Source: Epichloe hybrida (lineage: Eukaryota > Ascomycota > Sordariomycetes > Hypocreales > Clavicipitaceae). From it: DNA of 64,000 bases. The first letter of the stretch is position 1. Each line of letters begins with the position of its first letter. The notes beneath the pieces were generated by a model, which was not told the origin of the DNA, ran no database searches, and saw nothing but the letters and a program-made list of their open reading frames with translations. The stretch is from positions 248,001-312,000 of the forward strand of contig JAFEKR010000010.1 in assembly GCA_019022495.1 (NCBI GenBank), written 5' to 3'. The position numbers and the translations under genes were made by a program. Positions 35,200 to 45,882 of this stretch are shown here, in pieces.

Positions 35200-37094
35200 C
35201 CCCTAATCTTAGTGCACAAGAGATTCTAAATAATTAGCTAAAAGAGCAGGTTATTAAGCAATAAGATGCTATTAATTTATTATTATATAAGATAAAAGCT
35301 TTAACTATAGCTATTAATAATAGAGGCATAGAGAGTATGAAGCTACTAAGCCTGCTAGTTAGTAGCAAGTTTAGCAGCCTATTTATTAAGATAAGGCACC
35401 TAAATCTAGCTTTATATAAGTTACCTTTAATAATTTAATTATTAAGGAATTTAATAAGAGGGTTTATAGCTTCCCTAAGACTACTAAGCTTAAAGAAGCT
35501 AAAAATTTTAATTAATAGAAATAAGCCCTAGCTATTTAATTTAGAGCTTTAGGCATGCCTAATTTTCTAGATAATCCAGATATTTCTAGGGCGCTAGGGG
35601 ACGCTAACTAAGCTATTATCCTTATATTACTAAGGGATAGTTATATAGAAGGCCCCTAAGCCACTATAAGTTAGCAAAAGTCACCTAAAGAAGCCTATAA
35701 TTTACTTATTAGACAATATTCATATAGTGTTAAAATCCAGAGGGGGTCCCTGTATTCTAAATTTTATAACCTAAATTTTTATGGTTTTAAGAGGACTTTA
35801 GAAGCTTTTAATGCAGTCTTTAATAATCTACTAGCTAGATTATTAATTTTAGGAGTCCTAATTAATCCTATAGATTAGGTTAATTAATATCTTTAATCCC
35901 TAAAATTAACCTTCCCTTAGTAAGCTAAGAGGTAATAATTTAGCATGCGTATAAATAGAGCTATAAGGGCTCCCTTAGATACCCTAAATCTTTAATTTCT
36001 AATAGCAGACCTTCTAGCTAAACAGAGGGATAAATTATCTATAGTATTTAAAGCCCTAAATTATAAGGCTAAAGACCTAGAAAAGGGTGCTAAAGATAAG
36101 GATAAGGCCCCTAAAGGTTAGAAAAAGAAAAAAGAAGGCTCTAAAGAAAATAAGGGCTCTTTTAATTCTAATAAGAAGAAAAAAAAGCAAAAGGGTTAAA
36201 AATTAGATAAAAAGGATAATAAAGAACCTATAGAGGGTTTTTTTATACTAGGAAATTATAACCTTTCTAACGGAGCCCTTAATCCATATAAGAAACCTAG
36301 CTCTTATAGGACTAATTATAAGAGTTCTAGTAATAGTAGCTCTAATTCTAGCTCTAGTGATTTAGATAATAATAAAAAACAAGAAATTAATTCCTTAAAT
36401 GGTTTTAATTATTATAGTAAAGAGATAAAAAAGGCCCTATTATATAATATAGGTTTAACCGTATATATAGTTAATTCTAGGGAGGTCTTTAAGGATTATA
36501 CCCCTTATAAGAAGGGGGAATCTAACCCTATTATAACTAGTAGTAGCCTTATTTATCCTAAGGGTTATGGTAGTGCTATTTTTAAGGTCTTATATTAAAA
36601 GAAACCTAATAAATATAGGACCTTAGTGCTAAAGGACACTCTATATTTTCCTTAGCTTAATATTAATATAGTTAGTAGCCTTATTTACTATATATCTAGT
36701 AGTTACTTTATAAAAAACTATCTCTATCTTAAAGATAAGTCTTATATTACTACCTTAGATATAGAAAAACATAGTTTTTTCTTTTACATTAAAAACCAAT
36801 TTACACTAATGTTACATAAAGGGCCCTATAAAAAATCTTATTATATCTAACCTTTTACTTATGCTAGCTTTAGGGGCCATAGCTATCTAATTAGCTACCC
36901 TATAGAGGTTCAAATTCCCTCTAAAAAGCTAGATTAGGCTTCTGATTTAGATGAAATTGTTGAAATTAATAATAATATTAAAGAAATTATACGGGATAAT
37001 TTAGGGGATTTAGTCCCTTCTCTAACGCCTATAGCCCTAGGTTAGGTCCCTTATAAATCTAAAGATATAGATTTAGGGGTATTAGAGGGCCTTA
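35200..37094 (+). pseudogene. Copia B gag and protease remnant
   Basis: The stretch aligns throughout with Copia A 5780-7680 but carries more transitions. Landmarks are RVYSFPKTTKLK, a Lys-rich linker at about 36120-36200 and the protease site region near 36430, where the active triad is lost. It ends in the GTAAAGGA target at 37095-37102, where hAT-like element 2 is inserted. Confidence 0.85.
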
Positions 37095-38109
37095 GTAAAG
37101 GACAGAGTATTGTTTGTATTGTATTTATTGTATTTTTTCGGAAAAATTTGTATTTGTATTGTATTTAAAAAAATTTGTATTTATTGTATTATATTGTATT
37201 AAATACAAATTATTTTGTAGTGTAGTTAGTGTAGTAACTACACTAACTACAAATAATACAAATGTATTGTTAGGTAAAAAAAAAAGTGGGACTTTTTATT
37301 AGCTAAGGTTATTATTAGGATTAAAAGAGAATTAGTTAATAGAAACCTTTTATTATTAGCTATTTTATCTAATTAGTTATATAATTTATAATATTATATT
37401 ATTTTAAACATTTTACTATAACTAGTGTTATATATAATATTATAACTTTTTAATAATACTATTATACTTATTACTTTATTTTACTAATATAACTTTAAGA
37501 AAAACCTTCTAATTATTTTATTTACTATTATTAGGAATTATTTTATATTTCTTTTATTAATTTAATTAATTTAATTAAAAAATACCCTAAACTAATATAA
37601 TTAAATTAAATTAGAAATCTAAATAAATATCTATAAGTTAATAGACTATATACTTAGTACTCAAATATTATTATTAATAAAATAAGAACTTAAAAAAAGC
37701 TTAAACTATTTATTTACTATTTAAACTAATTAAATATTACTTTAAGCTTTATAATTCTAAAGCTTTAAGAAGTTATATATAGTAACTTTATATATCTTAT
37801 TATAATAATATATAAAGAAAGAATATAATAGAAAATATTTATAATATTTTAATAGATTCTTAATAGTATATTTTAGTTACCTTATATAGCTTAAATAAGC
37901 TATAGAAATAAGTTTAACTTATTTTTAAAAATAATAGTAAGACTAACTTTTATATAATATACTATACTTATTATAAGGTATATAGACATAAGGGGGTTTT
38001 TCTTCCTAGTATAGGGTTTTCCCTCTTAACTAAGCGGTTAGAGTACTAGGACTAGCTACTTAATTAGCTATCTAGCGTAAAGAATATATATATACTTATT
38101 ATAACAGAT

Positions 38110-38357
38110 TTAATAACTTTAATAACTTTAATAACCTTAATAACCTTAATAACCTTAATAACCTTAATAACCTTAATAACCTTAATAACCTTAATAACCT
38201 TAATAACCTTAATAACCTTAATAACCTTAATAACCTTAATTACTATTATTACTATTATTACTATTATTACTATTATTACTATTATTACTATTATTACTAT
38301 TATTACTATTATTACTATTATTACTATTACTTTATTATTTACTATTATTACTATTAT
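38110..38357. repeat. Adjacent 9-bp (AACCTTAAT)n and 6-bp (ATTACT)n arrays
   Basis: This is the reverse complement of the paired arrays of element 1, with about 14 nonamers and about 19 hexamers. Copy numbers differ between the elements while the flanking unique sequence does not. Confidence 0.93.
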
Positions 38358-38573
38358 CTTACTTTTATTATTATTTTAAAAAACATAAAAAAGAAAACAT
38401 TTTTATGATATTAATATTTTTAAAAACCTTAAAATACTAAGTTATTAAAAACTATAGCTTTTACTATAGTAATTTACTTATAATTACTAGTATTTATATT
38501 TTATTTATTTATTAGTTATATATATTTTATTAAACTTTAACACTAATAATATTCTAAGTAATATTAGTATTTT

Positions 38574-39992
38574 AAGCTATTCTAAGCTATTCTAACTTAC
38601 TCTAAGCTATTCTAAGCTATTCTAAGCTAGTATAAGCTAGTATAAGCTATTATAAGCTATTATAAGCTATAATATACTATTATAACCTAATATATGCTAT
38701 TATAAGCTAATATAAGCTAACATAAGCTATTCTAAGCTAATATAAGCTATTCTAAGCTATTCTAAGCTATTCTAAGCTAATATAAGCTATTCTAAGCTAT
38801 TCTAAGCTATTCTAAGCTATTCTAAGCTATTCTAAGCTATTCTAAGCTATTCTAAGCTAGTCTAAGCTATTCTAAGCTATTCTAAGCTAATATAAGCTAT
38901 TCTAAGCTATTCTAAGCTAGTCTAAGCTAGTCTAAGCTAATATAAGCTATTCTAAACTAGTCTAAGCTAATATAAGCTAGTCTAAGCTAGTCTAAGCTAA
39001 TATAAGCTAGTCTAAACTAGTCTAAGCTAATATAAGCTATTCTAAGCTAATATAAGCTATTCTAAACTAGTCTAAGCTAATATAAGCTATTCTAAGCTAA
39101 TCTAAGCTATTCTAAGCTAATATAAGCTATTCTAAGCTATTCTAAGCTAGTCTAAGCTAGTCTAAGCTAATATAAGCTATTCTAAACTAGTCTAAGCTAA
39201 TATAAGCTATTCTAAGCTAGTCTAAGCTAATATAAGCTATTCTAAACTAGTCTAAGCTAATATAAGCTATTCTAAGCTAATATAAGCTATTCTAAACTAG
39301 TCTAAGCTAATATAAGCTATTCTAAGCTAATCTAAGCTATTCTAAGCTAGTCTAAGCTATTATAAGCTATTCTAAGCTATTCTAAGCTAGTAGAAGCTAT
39401 TAGAAGCTAATATAAGCTATTTTAAGCTATTCTAAGCTAACCTAAGCTATTCTAAGCTAGTAGAAGCTATTAGAAGCTATTCTAAGCTATTATTAGCTAT
39501 TCTAAGCTATTCTAAGCTATTTAAAGTTATTATAAGCTAATATAAACTATGTTAAGCTATCTTAAGCTGTTTTAAGTTATTATAAAGTTATTATAAGCTA
39601 ATATAAGCTATGTTAAAGCTATTATAAGCTATTATAAGCTATATTAAGCTAGTATAAGCTAGTATAAGCTAGTATACGCTATCTTAAGCTAGTGTAAGCT
39701 AGTATAAGCTAGTATACGCTAGTATTAGCTAGTGTAAGCTAGTATAAGCTAGTATAAGCTAGTATAAGCTATCTTAAGCTAGTATAAGCTAGTATAAGCT
39801 ATCTTAAGCTAGTGTAAGCTAGTATAAGCTAGTATAAGCTAGTATAAGCTATCTTAAGCTAGTATAAGCTAGTATAAGCTATCTTAAGCTATAATATACT
39901 ATTATAACCTAATATATGCTATTGTAAGCTAATATAAGCTAACATAAGCTAATATAAGCTATTCTAAGCTATTCTAAGCTATTCTAAGCTAT
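38574..39992. repeat. 10-bp satellite array (reverse AGCTTANNNT) inside hAT-like element 2
   Basis: About 140 units of (A)NNNTAAGCT occur. Several longer-period blocks are visible, for example TCTAAACTAG-TCTAAGCTAA-TATAAGCTAT repeated between 38940 and 39300, showing local duplications of multi-unit segments. The array is roughly 1.4 times the length of the one in element 1. Confidence 0.93.
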
Positions 39993-40582
39993 AATAACCT
40001 ATAATAAGGTACTTATAGTAAGCTAATTAGTAGTTTATTTTATGTAATTACTTTAGTTTACAGTTTTTTTTTTAAATAAGTAATAATAATAATTTATAGA
40101 AATAGAAAACAATTAATAAAAATAGTAAATAATATAATAAGAAGGTTTTTCTTTAAGCTATATTAGTAAAATAAAGTATTAAGTATAGTAGTATTATTAA
40201 AAAGTTATAATATTATATATAACCCTAGTTATAGTAAAATTAACAAAATAGTATAATATTATAAATTATATAACTAATTAGATAAAATAGCTAATAATAT
40301 AAGGGTTCTATTAACTAATTTTCTATTAATCCTAATAATAACCTTAGTTAATAAAAAGTTATACTTTTTTTTTACCTAATAATACATTTATATTGTTTGT
40401 AGTTAGTGTAGTTACTACAAATTAATTTATATTTATTATATTTACTACAAAATAATTTGTATTGTATTTTATTTGTATTGTATTTTGTATTGTATTGTAT
40501 TTTGTATTGTATTGTATTTAATATAATATAATACAAACAATACAAAACAATACACATTGTAGTGCAATACTCTGGTAAAGGA

Positions 40583-42169
40583 AAAAGGTCCCTAATACCT
40601 CCCTAAGAGGCTTATGGTTCTTAAGGGGCCTAGTAAGGGACTAATAGAGAGGGCCCTAATCTAGACCTAAATCTAGACCCTAATTCAAGCCCTAAAGACC
40701 TTTAATATTAAAAGTTACTAGAACTAGCTAGCCTATAGTATATATAATTAGGGCACCTAGGGCTTCCTTTGCTAAAGAAAACAAGCCTTATAACTAAAGG
40801 AATCCCTAATGTTTCTAAAATTAAGGATAAAGACTTTAAATATATAGCTTATAATTAATCTAAGGTAGTTAGAAGACCTAGGAAATTAGCTATCCCTAAC
40901 CCCCCTAGAGCTCTAGATTAAATAAAGGGGGATACGCTAAAAATTAGCCTTATACTATATAATAAACAGTTAATTTGCTTATTTCTAGTTAATTAAAAAA
41001 CTAGATATAAGTGGGTGTTCTTATTACCTAATAAGGAAGGCCTAACTATTTATAGGGCTATATCCTATTAAGGGCTTCTTTAGAGGGCTTAAGAATTAAC
41101 TAGGTTAATATCCTAGGCACTTTTACTTTAATAAGGGCTAAGAAATTGATTCTAGTTATTAAACCTAGTTAAATTCTAAGGGAATTAAATTTATAACTTC
41201 TAGTCCCTATATCTATGAGTAAAATAAATTAGTAAAGCGTTTAATTTGTACTATTCTAGATTAATTAAGGGCTACTATTTAGTAAGCAAAATTACTCTTA
41301 TATCTATAGTGTTTTGTATTACCTGTAGTTATTAACCTAGTTAATATAACTACTAATACCACAAAGGATAAAAGCCCTAAATAAATACTAGCTAGGGAGC
41401 TAAATCAGCCCTATATAACTAATATTAGTAGTATTAGAGCTATAGGATCTCACTGTAAGATTCTAATCCCCCTTAAAAAATAACCTAAAGCCTAGAAGTT
41501 AGTAGCTAGGACTATCCCTAGAAGGTTATTAGCTACACTAGGTTCTAACACCTATCTAGTGTATATCCCCTCTAAAAGGCTAGTTATAAAGACTAGCTTT
41601 ATTAAGATTATAGAACCTATAGGTCCTATCTCTAAAGGATTACCTAGGCTTTCTATAGGGGATAACCCTTTAGAGAGGGAAAATAATTTAGAAAATTAAG
41701 ATCTAAATTAAGGTTTAAAGGATTACCCTATAGATAATATAGGAGGTCCCCCTATAGGTTAAGAAAAACACCCCATAGGGCCTGTATAACCCCCTAAGGA
41801 ACTAATTCTAAAGGCCTTAGAGAAGGCTACGCCTATAACTTTACTAGGAAATTAGATTTTAACTCTAGACCTAGATTTAATAAAATTACTAACTTTAACC
41901 CTAATATTAACCTTATAGATATTAATATTAGTTCTTCTTCTTCTCTAGATTTTATAAAAGAAATCTACTTTAAGGTATAGGAGAAGCTAAAGGAAAATAA
42001 CCTTAATAGCCCTAAACCTAAGACCTAGAAGTAAGCTATATTTAGCCTTAAAAGAGATAAATAAATAAAAGCTATGTATAAGGAATATAAATAGCTTCTA
42101 AAGGCTAGTACTTTTAAATTTATAGGGAAAGACTAAGTACTTAAGGGCTAAAAAGTACTAAAAAACAAG
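40583..42169 (+). pseudogene. Copia B integrase region remnant
   Basis: The stretch aligns with Copia A 7690-9280: gag-pre-integrase at about 40730-40870, then integrase with the acidic residues largely disrupted, then the linker towards reverse transcriptase. A small tandem insertion near 41060 is absent from Copia A. It is interrupted at the CTTATATA target by hAT-like element 3. Confidence 0.85.
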
Positions 42170-42220
42170 CTTATATACAGAGTATGTAATGTAATGTAAT
42201 GTAATGTGTAATTATTACAC

Positions 42221-42348
42221 ATTACATTACAATACATTACATTACAATACATTACATTACAATACATTACATTACAATACATTACATTACAATACATTAC
42301 ATTACAATACATTACATTACAATACATTACATTACAATACATTACATT
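42221..42348. repeat. 15-bp subterminal tandem array
   Basis: There are about eight copies of ATTACATTACAATAC next to the left end of element 3. Terminal arrays of short motifs are typical binding sites of hAT transposases, but here the array is present mainly at one end. Confidence 0.9.
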
Positions 42349-43036
42349 CATTATAAATGTAATGTTAGGGTAAAATATAAGTGGGGTATATTAATATCTT
42401 GTAATATTCTTTAGATTTTTCTCTATTAACTTAATGTTGCTATCTTTTATTATTATAATTTAGTTATTTTGTTATAACTTTTTAATATTTAAGCTTATTT
42501 TAACTAATAAGCTATTTATAGGTAGATAGTAGCTAAATATAGTTTATTCTAATAATAAACTATACTATTATTTTTTCTTTAAATTACAAAGCTTTTTTTA
42601 GTTAAGGAACTTTTTTTTTAGATTTACTATCCTTTTTAATATACTTTCTTTACTTAAAATATAATAATTACCTTAAATAAATTTCTTTTTATTATATATA
42701 AATAAGATTAAAACTCTAATAATAATATATTTATATATATATATTTCTTATTATAAATAAGAAATTTTAATATATATAATAAAGAAATTCCTAGCTATAT
42801 AGCTATTTAAGTATAATTATAAGTAATTATATTAACTTTTAAGAGTTTCTAAGCTAAAGAAAAAGTAAGATACCTTAGGAAAGCTAATAAAAAAGGACTT
42901 AACTATTTTATAATAAATATTTATAATATTTATGATATATTTTTATTAATATTAAAGGTATTTAAAAATAAGCTTTAAAATTAAGTTTAATAATATTTAC
43001 TATCTTTAGTTTCCTTTCTTAGTTATATAGTTTCTT

Positions 43037-43640
43037 CTAAAAGTAAGTCTAAAAGTAAGTCTTATTAATTATACTTTATATATAGTTATAGTTTCTTTAC
43101 TTTACTATATAATCTAATCCTAGAAAAGAAATATTATAAAAGTAAGTCTAAAAGTGAGTCTTGTTAATTACCCCTTATATGTAATTGTAGTTTCTTCACT
43201 TTGCTATATAATCTAATCCTAGAAAAGAGATATTATAAAAGTGGGTCTAAAAGTGAGTCCTATTAATCTTCCCTTATATGTAATTATAGTTTGTTTACTT
43301 TACTATATAATTTAATCCTAGAAAAGAGATGTTATAAAAGTGGGTCCAAAAGTGGGTCCTATTAATCTTCCCTTATATGTAATTGTAGTTTCTTCACTTT
43401 TCTATATAATCTAATCCTAGAAAAGAGATGTTATAAAAGTGGGTCTAAAAGTGGGTCTTATTAATTACCCCTTATATGTAATTGTAGTTTCTTCACTTTG
43501 CTATATAATCTAATCCTAGAAAAAAGATATTATAAAAATGGTTCCAAAAGTGGGTCCTATTAATCTTCCCTTATATGTAATTATAGTTTCTTTACTTTAC
43601 TATATAATCTAATCCTAGAAAGGAGATATTTCTTAAAGTA
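43037..43640. repeat. 99-bp minisatellite, about six copies
   Basis: The unit starts at ATAAAAGTGGGTC and recurs at 43136, 43235, 43334, 43433 and 43532, giving an exact 99-bp period. Each unit contains a doubled AAAAGTGGGTC motif, CTTATATGTAATTGTAG and TAATCTAATCCTAG. The central copies keep GTGGGTCC and TCTTCACTTTGC, while outer copies are more AT-rich. The array lies inside hAT-like element 3. Confidence 0.93.
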
Positions 43641-43970
43641 AGTCTAAAAGTAATTATATTAATTATATTATAGCTAATACACTTAGTTATAGGGTTTTTT
43701 CTTAAAAATAAACCTAAGAGATAAGTTTTATTAGTTTTATTAATTATAATTTAGGTAAGAATAGTAATAAGACCTTAGTTTATATTTTTATAAACTTAAT
43801 ATAAACTTTTTAATAGTTAAATTATATTTTTTACTATCTATATCTTATTATATAACCTTAATATTAAAAAATCAAAAATAATTACAAATAATTACAAAAA
43901 TTACATGTAATGTAATGTAATTATTAAGGGTAAGGTGTAATGTAATGTAATGCCATGCTCTGCTTATATA

Positions 43971-44784
43971 TAAGCTTAAAAAGGATAAAGAAAATAATCC
44001 TTTAAAATACAAGGCCTAACTCATTACTAAGGGATTTATACAAATTAAAGGTCTAGATTATCTAGAGACCTTTGTAGCCATAAGCATTCCCCCTAGCTAG
44101 GGGATTTTACTAGCCTTAGCGGCTTAGAATAACTAGGAAATTAAATAGGTTAATTTTATAGGAGCTTTTCTTAATAGTAAGCTATAGTAATAGATTTATA
44201 TAGTTATTTTAGATAGATTTATTAAATTCCTTAAAGCAAATCCTAAACTAGCTAAATTAGCTAGAAGTTTTAGCTATAAACCTTCTAAAGATTAAGTAAT
44301 TCTATTATAGAAATCTTTATATAGCCTAAAACAGAGCTTAAGGGAATAGTAATAAGCACTAATAGTAGTGCTAAAATCCCTAGGATTTAGCTCTCTAATT
44401 TCTAACCTAGCTATATTCTATAATTCCTCCACTAAAACCTTTATTATTACATATATAAATAACTGCCTTCTAATTAGACTAGATTTACCTTACATTTAAA
44501 GACTTAAAAAGGAACTTTATAAAGTCTATCTAATAGAAAATAAGGGGCTTACTAAATTCTTTTTAGGGGTATAAATTATATAAGATAAACCTAATAGAGT
44601 ACTAAAAATTTATTAATCTTAGTATATCTTAAAGGCTTTAAATTAATTTAATATGCTAAATAGTAAGCCTATTAGCATACCTCTTTAGCTAGGCGTTTTA
44701 GCTATATAGATTACTAAGCTTTTAATAGCTAGCGAAATTAAGCTTTATTAGTGTATTATAGGGACTATAATATACCTAATATTA
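43971..44784 (+). pseudogene. Copia B reverse-transcriptase remnant, truncated
   Basis: The stretch aligns with Copia A 9280-10095. The polymerase active-site region near 44455 now reads like YINN instead of YMDD. It ends in the sequence before the RNase H linker, in the CTTATAAG target of the hAT-like stump. Nothing of RNase H, the polypurine tract or the 3' LTR follows. Confidence 0.85.
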
Positions 44785-44792
44785 CTTATAAG

Positions 44793-44950
44793 CAGAGTAT
44801 TCTTTGTAGTGTAGTTAATGTAGTTTTTAGGAAAAACTTGTATTTGTAATGTAGTTTTTTTTTTCTTGTAGTTAATATATTATAGTTTTTTTTTTTTTTA
44901 TAGTTAGTGTATTGTAGTTTTTTTTTTTTATAGTGTAGTGTATTATAATT
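44793..44950. mobile_element. Truncated end of a fourth hAT-like element
   Basis: The stump starts CAGAGTATTC directly after CTTATAAG (44785-44792) and continues with TAGTGTAGTTAATGTAG-type subterminal repeats and long T runs. It stops after about 155 bp at the change to normal sequence; no partner end or second CTTATAAG occurs nearby. It marks the right edge of the repeat block. Confidence 0.7.
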
Positions 44951-45218
44951 AGAGCTGCATCAGATTAAATGATTGGATAGGCTAGGAAAATAACAAATTA
45001 AAGACCCTAAAGACCCTATTAAAGTAATCAGAATGAAACCCTTATACAGGCATGACTTCCCGTACGGCTGCAATGATCAAGTTGGAACAATTCATTCATC
45101 AATTCCTAGTCATATCTAGCTACGGATCACGTGACTATGGGATCTAGTGGTCACGTGAACAGGGATCCGATCCGCAGCCATCACACAAGCAAGCAGCGGC
45201 CATGTGTGAGCTTCTGCA
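44951..45218. other. Border sequence between repeat block and gene space
   Basis: The stretch shows no RIP signature and no gene. It includes repeated CACGTGA motifs at about 45128 and 45152, downstream of the minus-strand secreted-protein gene. Confidence 0.6.
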
Positions 45219-45846
45219 TCAATCCTTCTCACCATCCAGCTCAGCGTGGGGGTTAAACTGAGTCTCGTGCTGCAGCAAGTGAGAAGACAAAGCCGAGTAC
45301 TCGGGGTTCTCGCCCTCGATCCAGTCCAAAATGGCCTTGGTGTCTGCCTCGGAGACGGCATAGTTGATCTTGAAGAAGCGCTTGTCGTCAAGGGTGACAA
45401 GATCAGGCTCGACCGACTCCTTGCACTCGGAGTCGTCGTGCAGCTCCTGGCCGCTTGCAGCCGCCTCGGCCTCGCGATTCTCCACCCCCTCGAGCTCCTC
45501 GCCGGAGATGCCTCTCTCGGCCATTCGCTTCGTTCGGCAGAGACGGCACCAGGTGTGGCCGCGGAGGTTCGCACCGCCGATGCAGCGGTTACCGTTTGTC
45601 GACGAGGCGGCGCGACCACAGAAGTTTCTGCCGTTCTGTGTCCAGACCGTGTGGAAGTCGGTGCTGGTGCAGCCTACGCAGTTGCCCGAGGAGAAGACGC
45701 GGGTCTGGGACTGGCAGCAGACTCCGGGATTGATGTTGCTGCAGAGACGCTTGGCGCCGAAGCACCGAGGGCGAGTGAACTGCTGCAGAGTCACGGCCGA
45801 CACAGACACGATGGTCGTGGCAAGGGCCAAGATGTTGGAAACGCAT
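45219..45846 (-). pseudogene. Small secreted cysteine-rich protein, effector-like, apparently frameshifted in the signal peptide
   Basis: The minus-strand frame from about 45845 to the stop at 45219 encodes a hydrophobic leader (NILALATTIVSVSAVTLQ), then a cysteine-rich domain with ten Cys within about 80 residues (C-C-CC-C-C-C-C-C-C), then an acidic Glu/Asp-rich tail of about 100 residues. This is the make-up of a small secreted fungal protein. I recognise no named family. The only nearby ATG (45846) is in the +1 frame relative to the leader, with the shift falling within about 10 nt (TTTCC at about 45838-45841). No upstream ATG or clear intron restores the frame. The gene may be a recent pseudogene, or the window may carry a one-base error. 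It is the first gene next to the RIP-mutated block. Its probable 5' leader and promoter lie at 45847-46100. The antisense open frames here are shadows. Confidence 0.65.
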
Positions 45847-45882
45847 GATGCTGGAGGGCGATTTTTGAAAAGAGGAAGCTGA

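Larger units (their letters stand above)
37103..40574. mobile_element. hAT-like foldback element 2, non-autonomous, carrying tandem arrays
   Basis: The element is 3,472 bp with ends CAGAGTATTG and CAATACTCTG, flanked by GTAAAGGA (37095-37102 and 40575-40582). It has the same architecture as element 1 in opposite orientation: arms 37103 to about 37510 and about 40142-40574, a spacer, the unique island at about 37990-38100, the 9-bp and 6-bp arrays, then the 10-bp array. The spacer, island and arms are almost identical to element 1. The length difference comes mainly from a longer 10-bp array. No coding frame exists. Short open frames at the two ends are translations of the subterminal repeats. 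Confidence 0.88.
42178..43962. mobile_element. hAT-like element 3, non-autonomous, with 15-bp and 99-bp tandem repeats
   Basis: The element is 1,785 bp with ends CAGAGTATG and CATGCTCTG, flanked by CTTATATA (42170-42177 and 43963-43970). Both tips carry TAATG-type subterminal repeats in inverted orientation. The left arm contains a 15-bp array, and the middle-right contains a 99-bp minisatellite. Sequence outside the tips is unrelated to elements 1 and 2, so this is a separate family that may share a transposase through its tips. The small open frame on the minus strand at 42148-42351 is the 15-bp repeat read as codons. Confidence 0.85.
4271..44792 (+). mobile_element. Copia B: outer Ty1/Copia element, split by five insertions and truncated at its 3' end
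   Basis: Copia B is a sibling of Copia A. Its 5' LTR survives in three pieces: 4271-4598, about 11759-11924 and 34496-34830. Joined in order, these match the 816-bp LTR of Copia A along its whole length. The primer-binding site starts at 34831, leader repeats at about 34889-35165, and gag/protease remnants occupy 35200-37094. Gag-pre-integrase and integrase lie at 40583-42169 and part of reverse transcriptase at 43971-44784. It is interrupted by Copia A, the TRIM complex and two hAT-like elements, each flanked by a target duplication. It stops inside reverse transcriptase at the hAT-like stump at 44793; RNase H and the 3' LTR are missing. It is more heavily mutated than Copia A, consistent with being older, and no coding frame survives. 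Confidence 0.88.

Noticed and set aside
37114..37302. Open frames at the ends of hAT-like element 2 (also 40372-40557)
   Set aside because: They are translations of TACAATA-type terminal repeats.
42148..42351. 67-codon open frame with a repeated MYCNV motif
   Set aside because: It is the 15-bp subterminal repeat of hAT-like element 3 read as codons, not a gene.
2530..44950. Mitochondrial DNA or a centromere as explanation of the AT-rich block
   Set aside because: Mitochondrial origin is excluded by nested nuclear-type retrotransposons. A centromeric position is possible for RIP-mutated nests but nothing in the sequence shows it.
4271..44950. Starship-type giant element
   Set aside because: No tyrosine recombinase captain gene or cargo genes; the block is explained by nested LTR and hAT-like elements.
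44948..44952. ATTAG as right target duplication of Copia B (left flank 4266-4270 is also ATTAG)
   Set aside because: It is not preceded by a Copia LTR end; the 3' LTR is absent, so a 5-bp match in AT-rich DNA is most likely chance.
45246..45882. Long plus-strand open frames opposite the cysteine-rich gene
   Set aside because: Antisense shadows; the minus strand has a signal-type leader and a regular Cys pattern, the plus strand does not.
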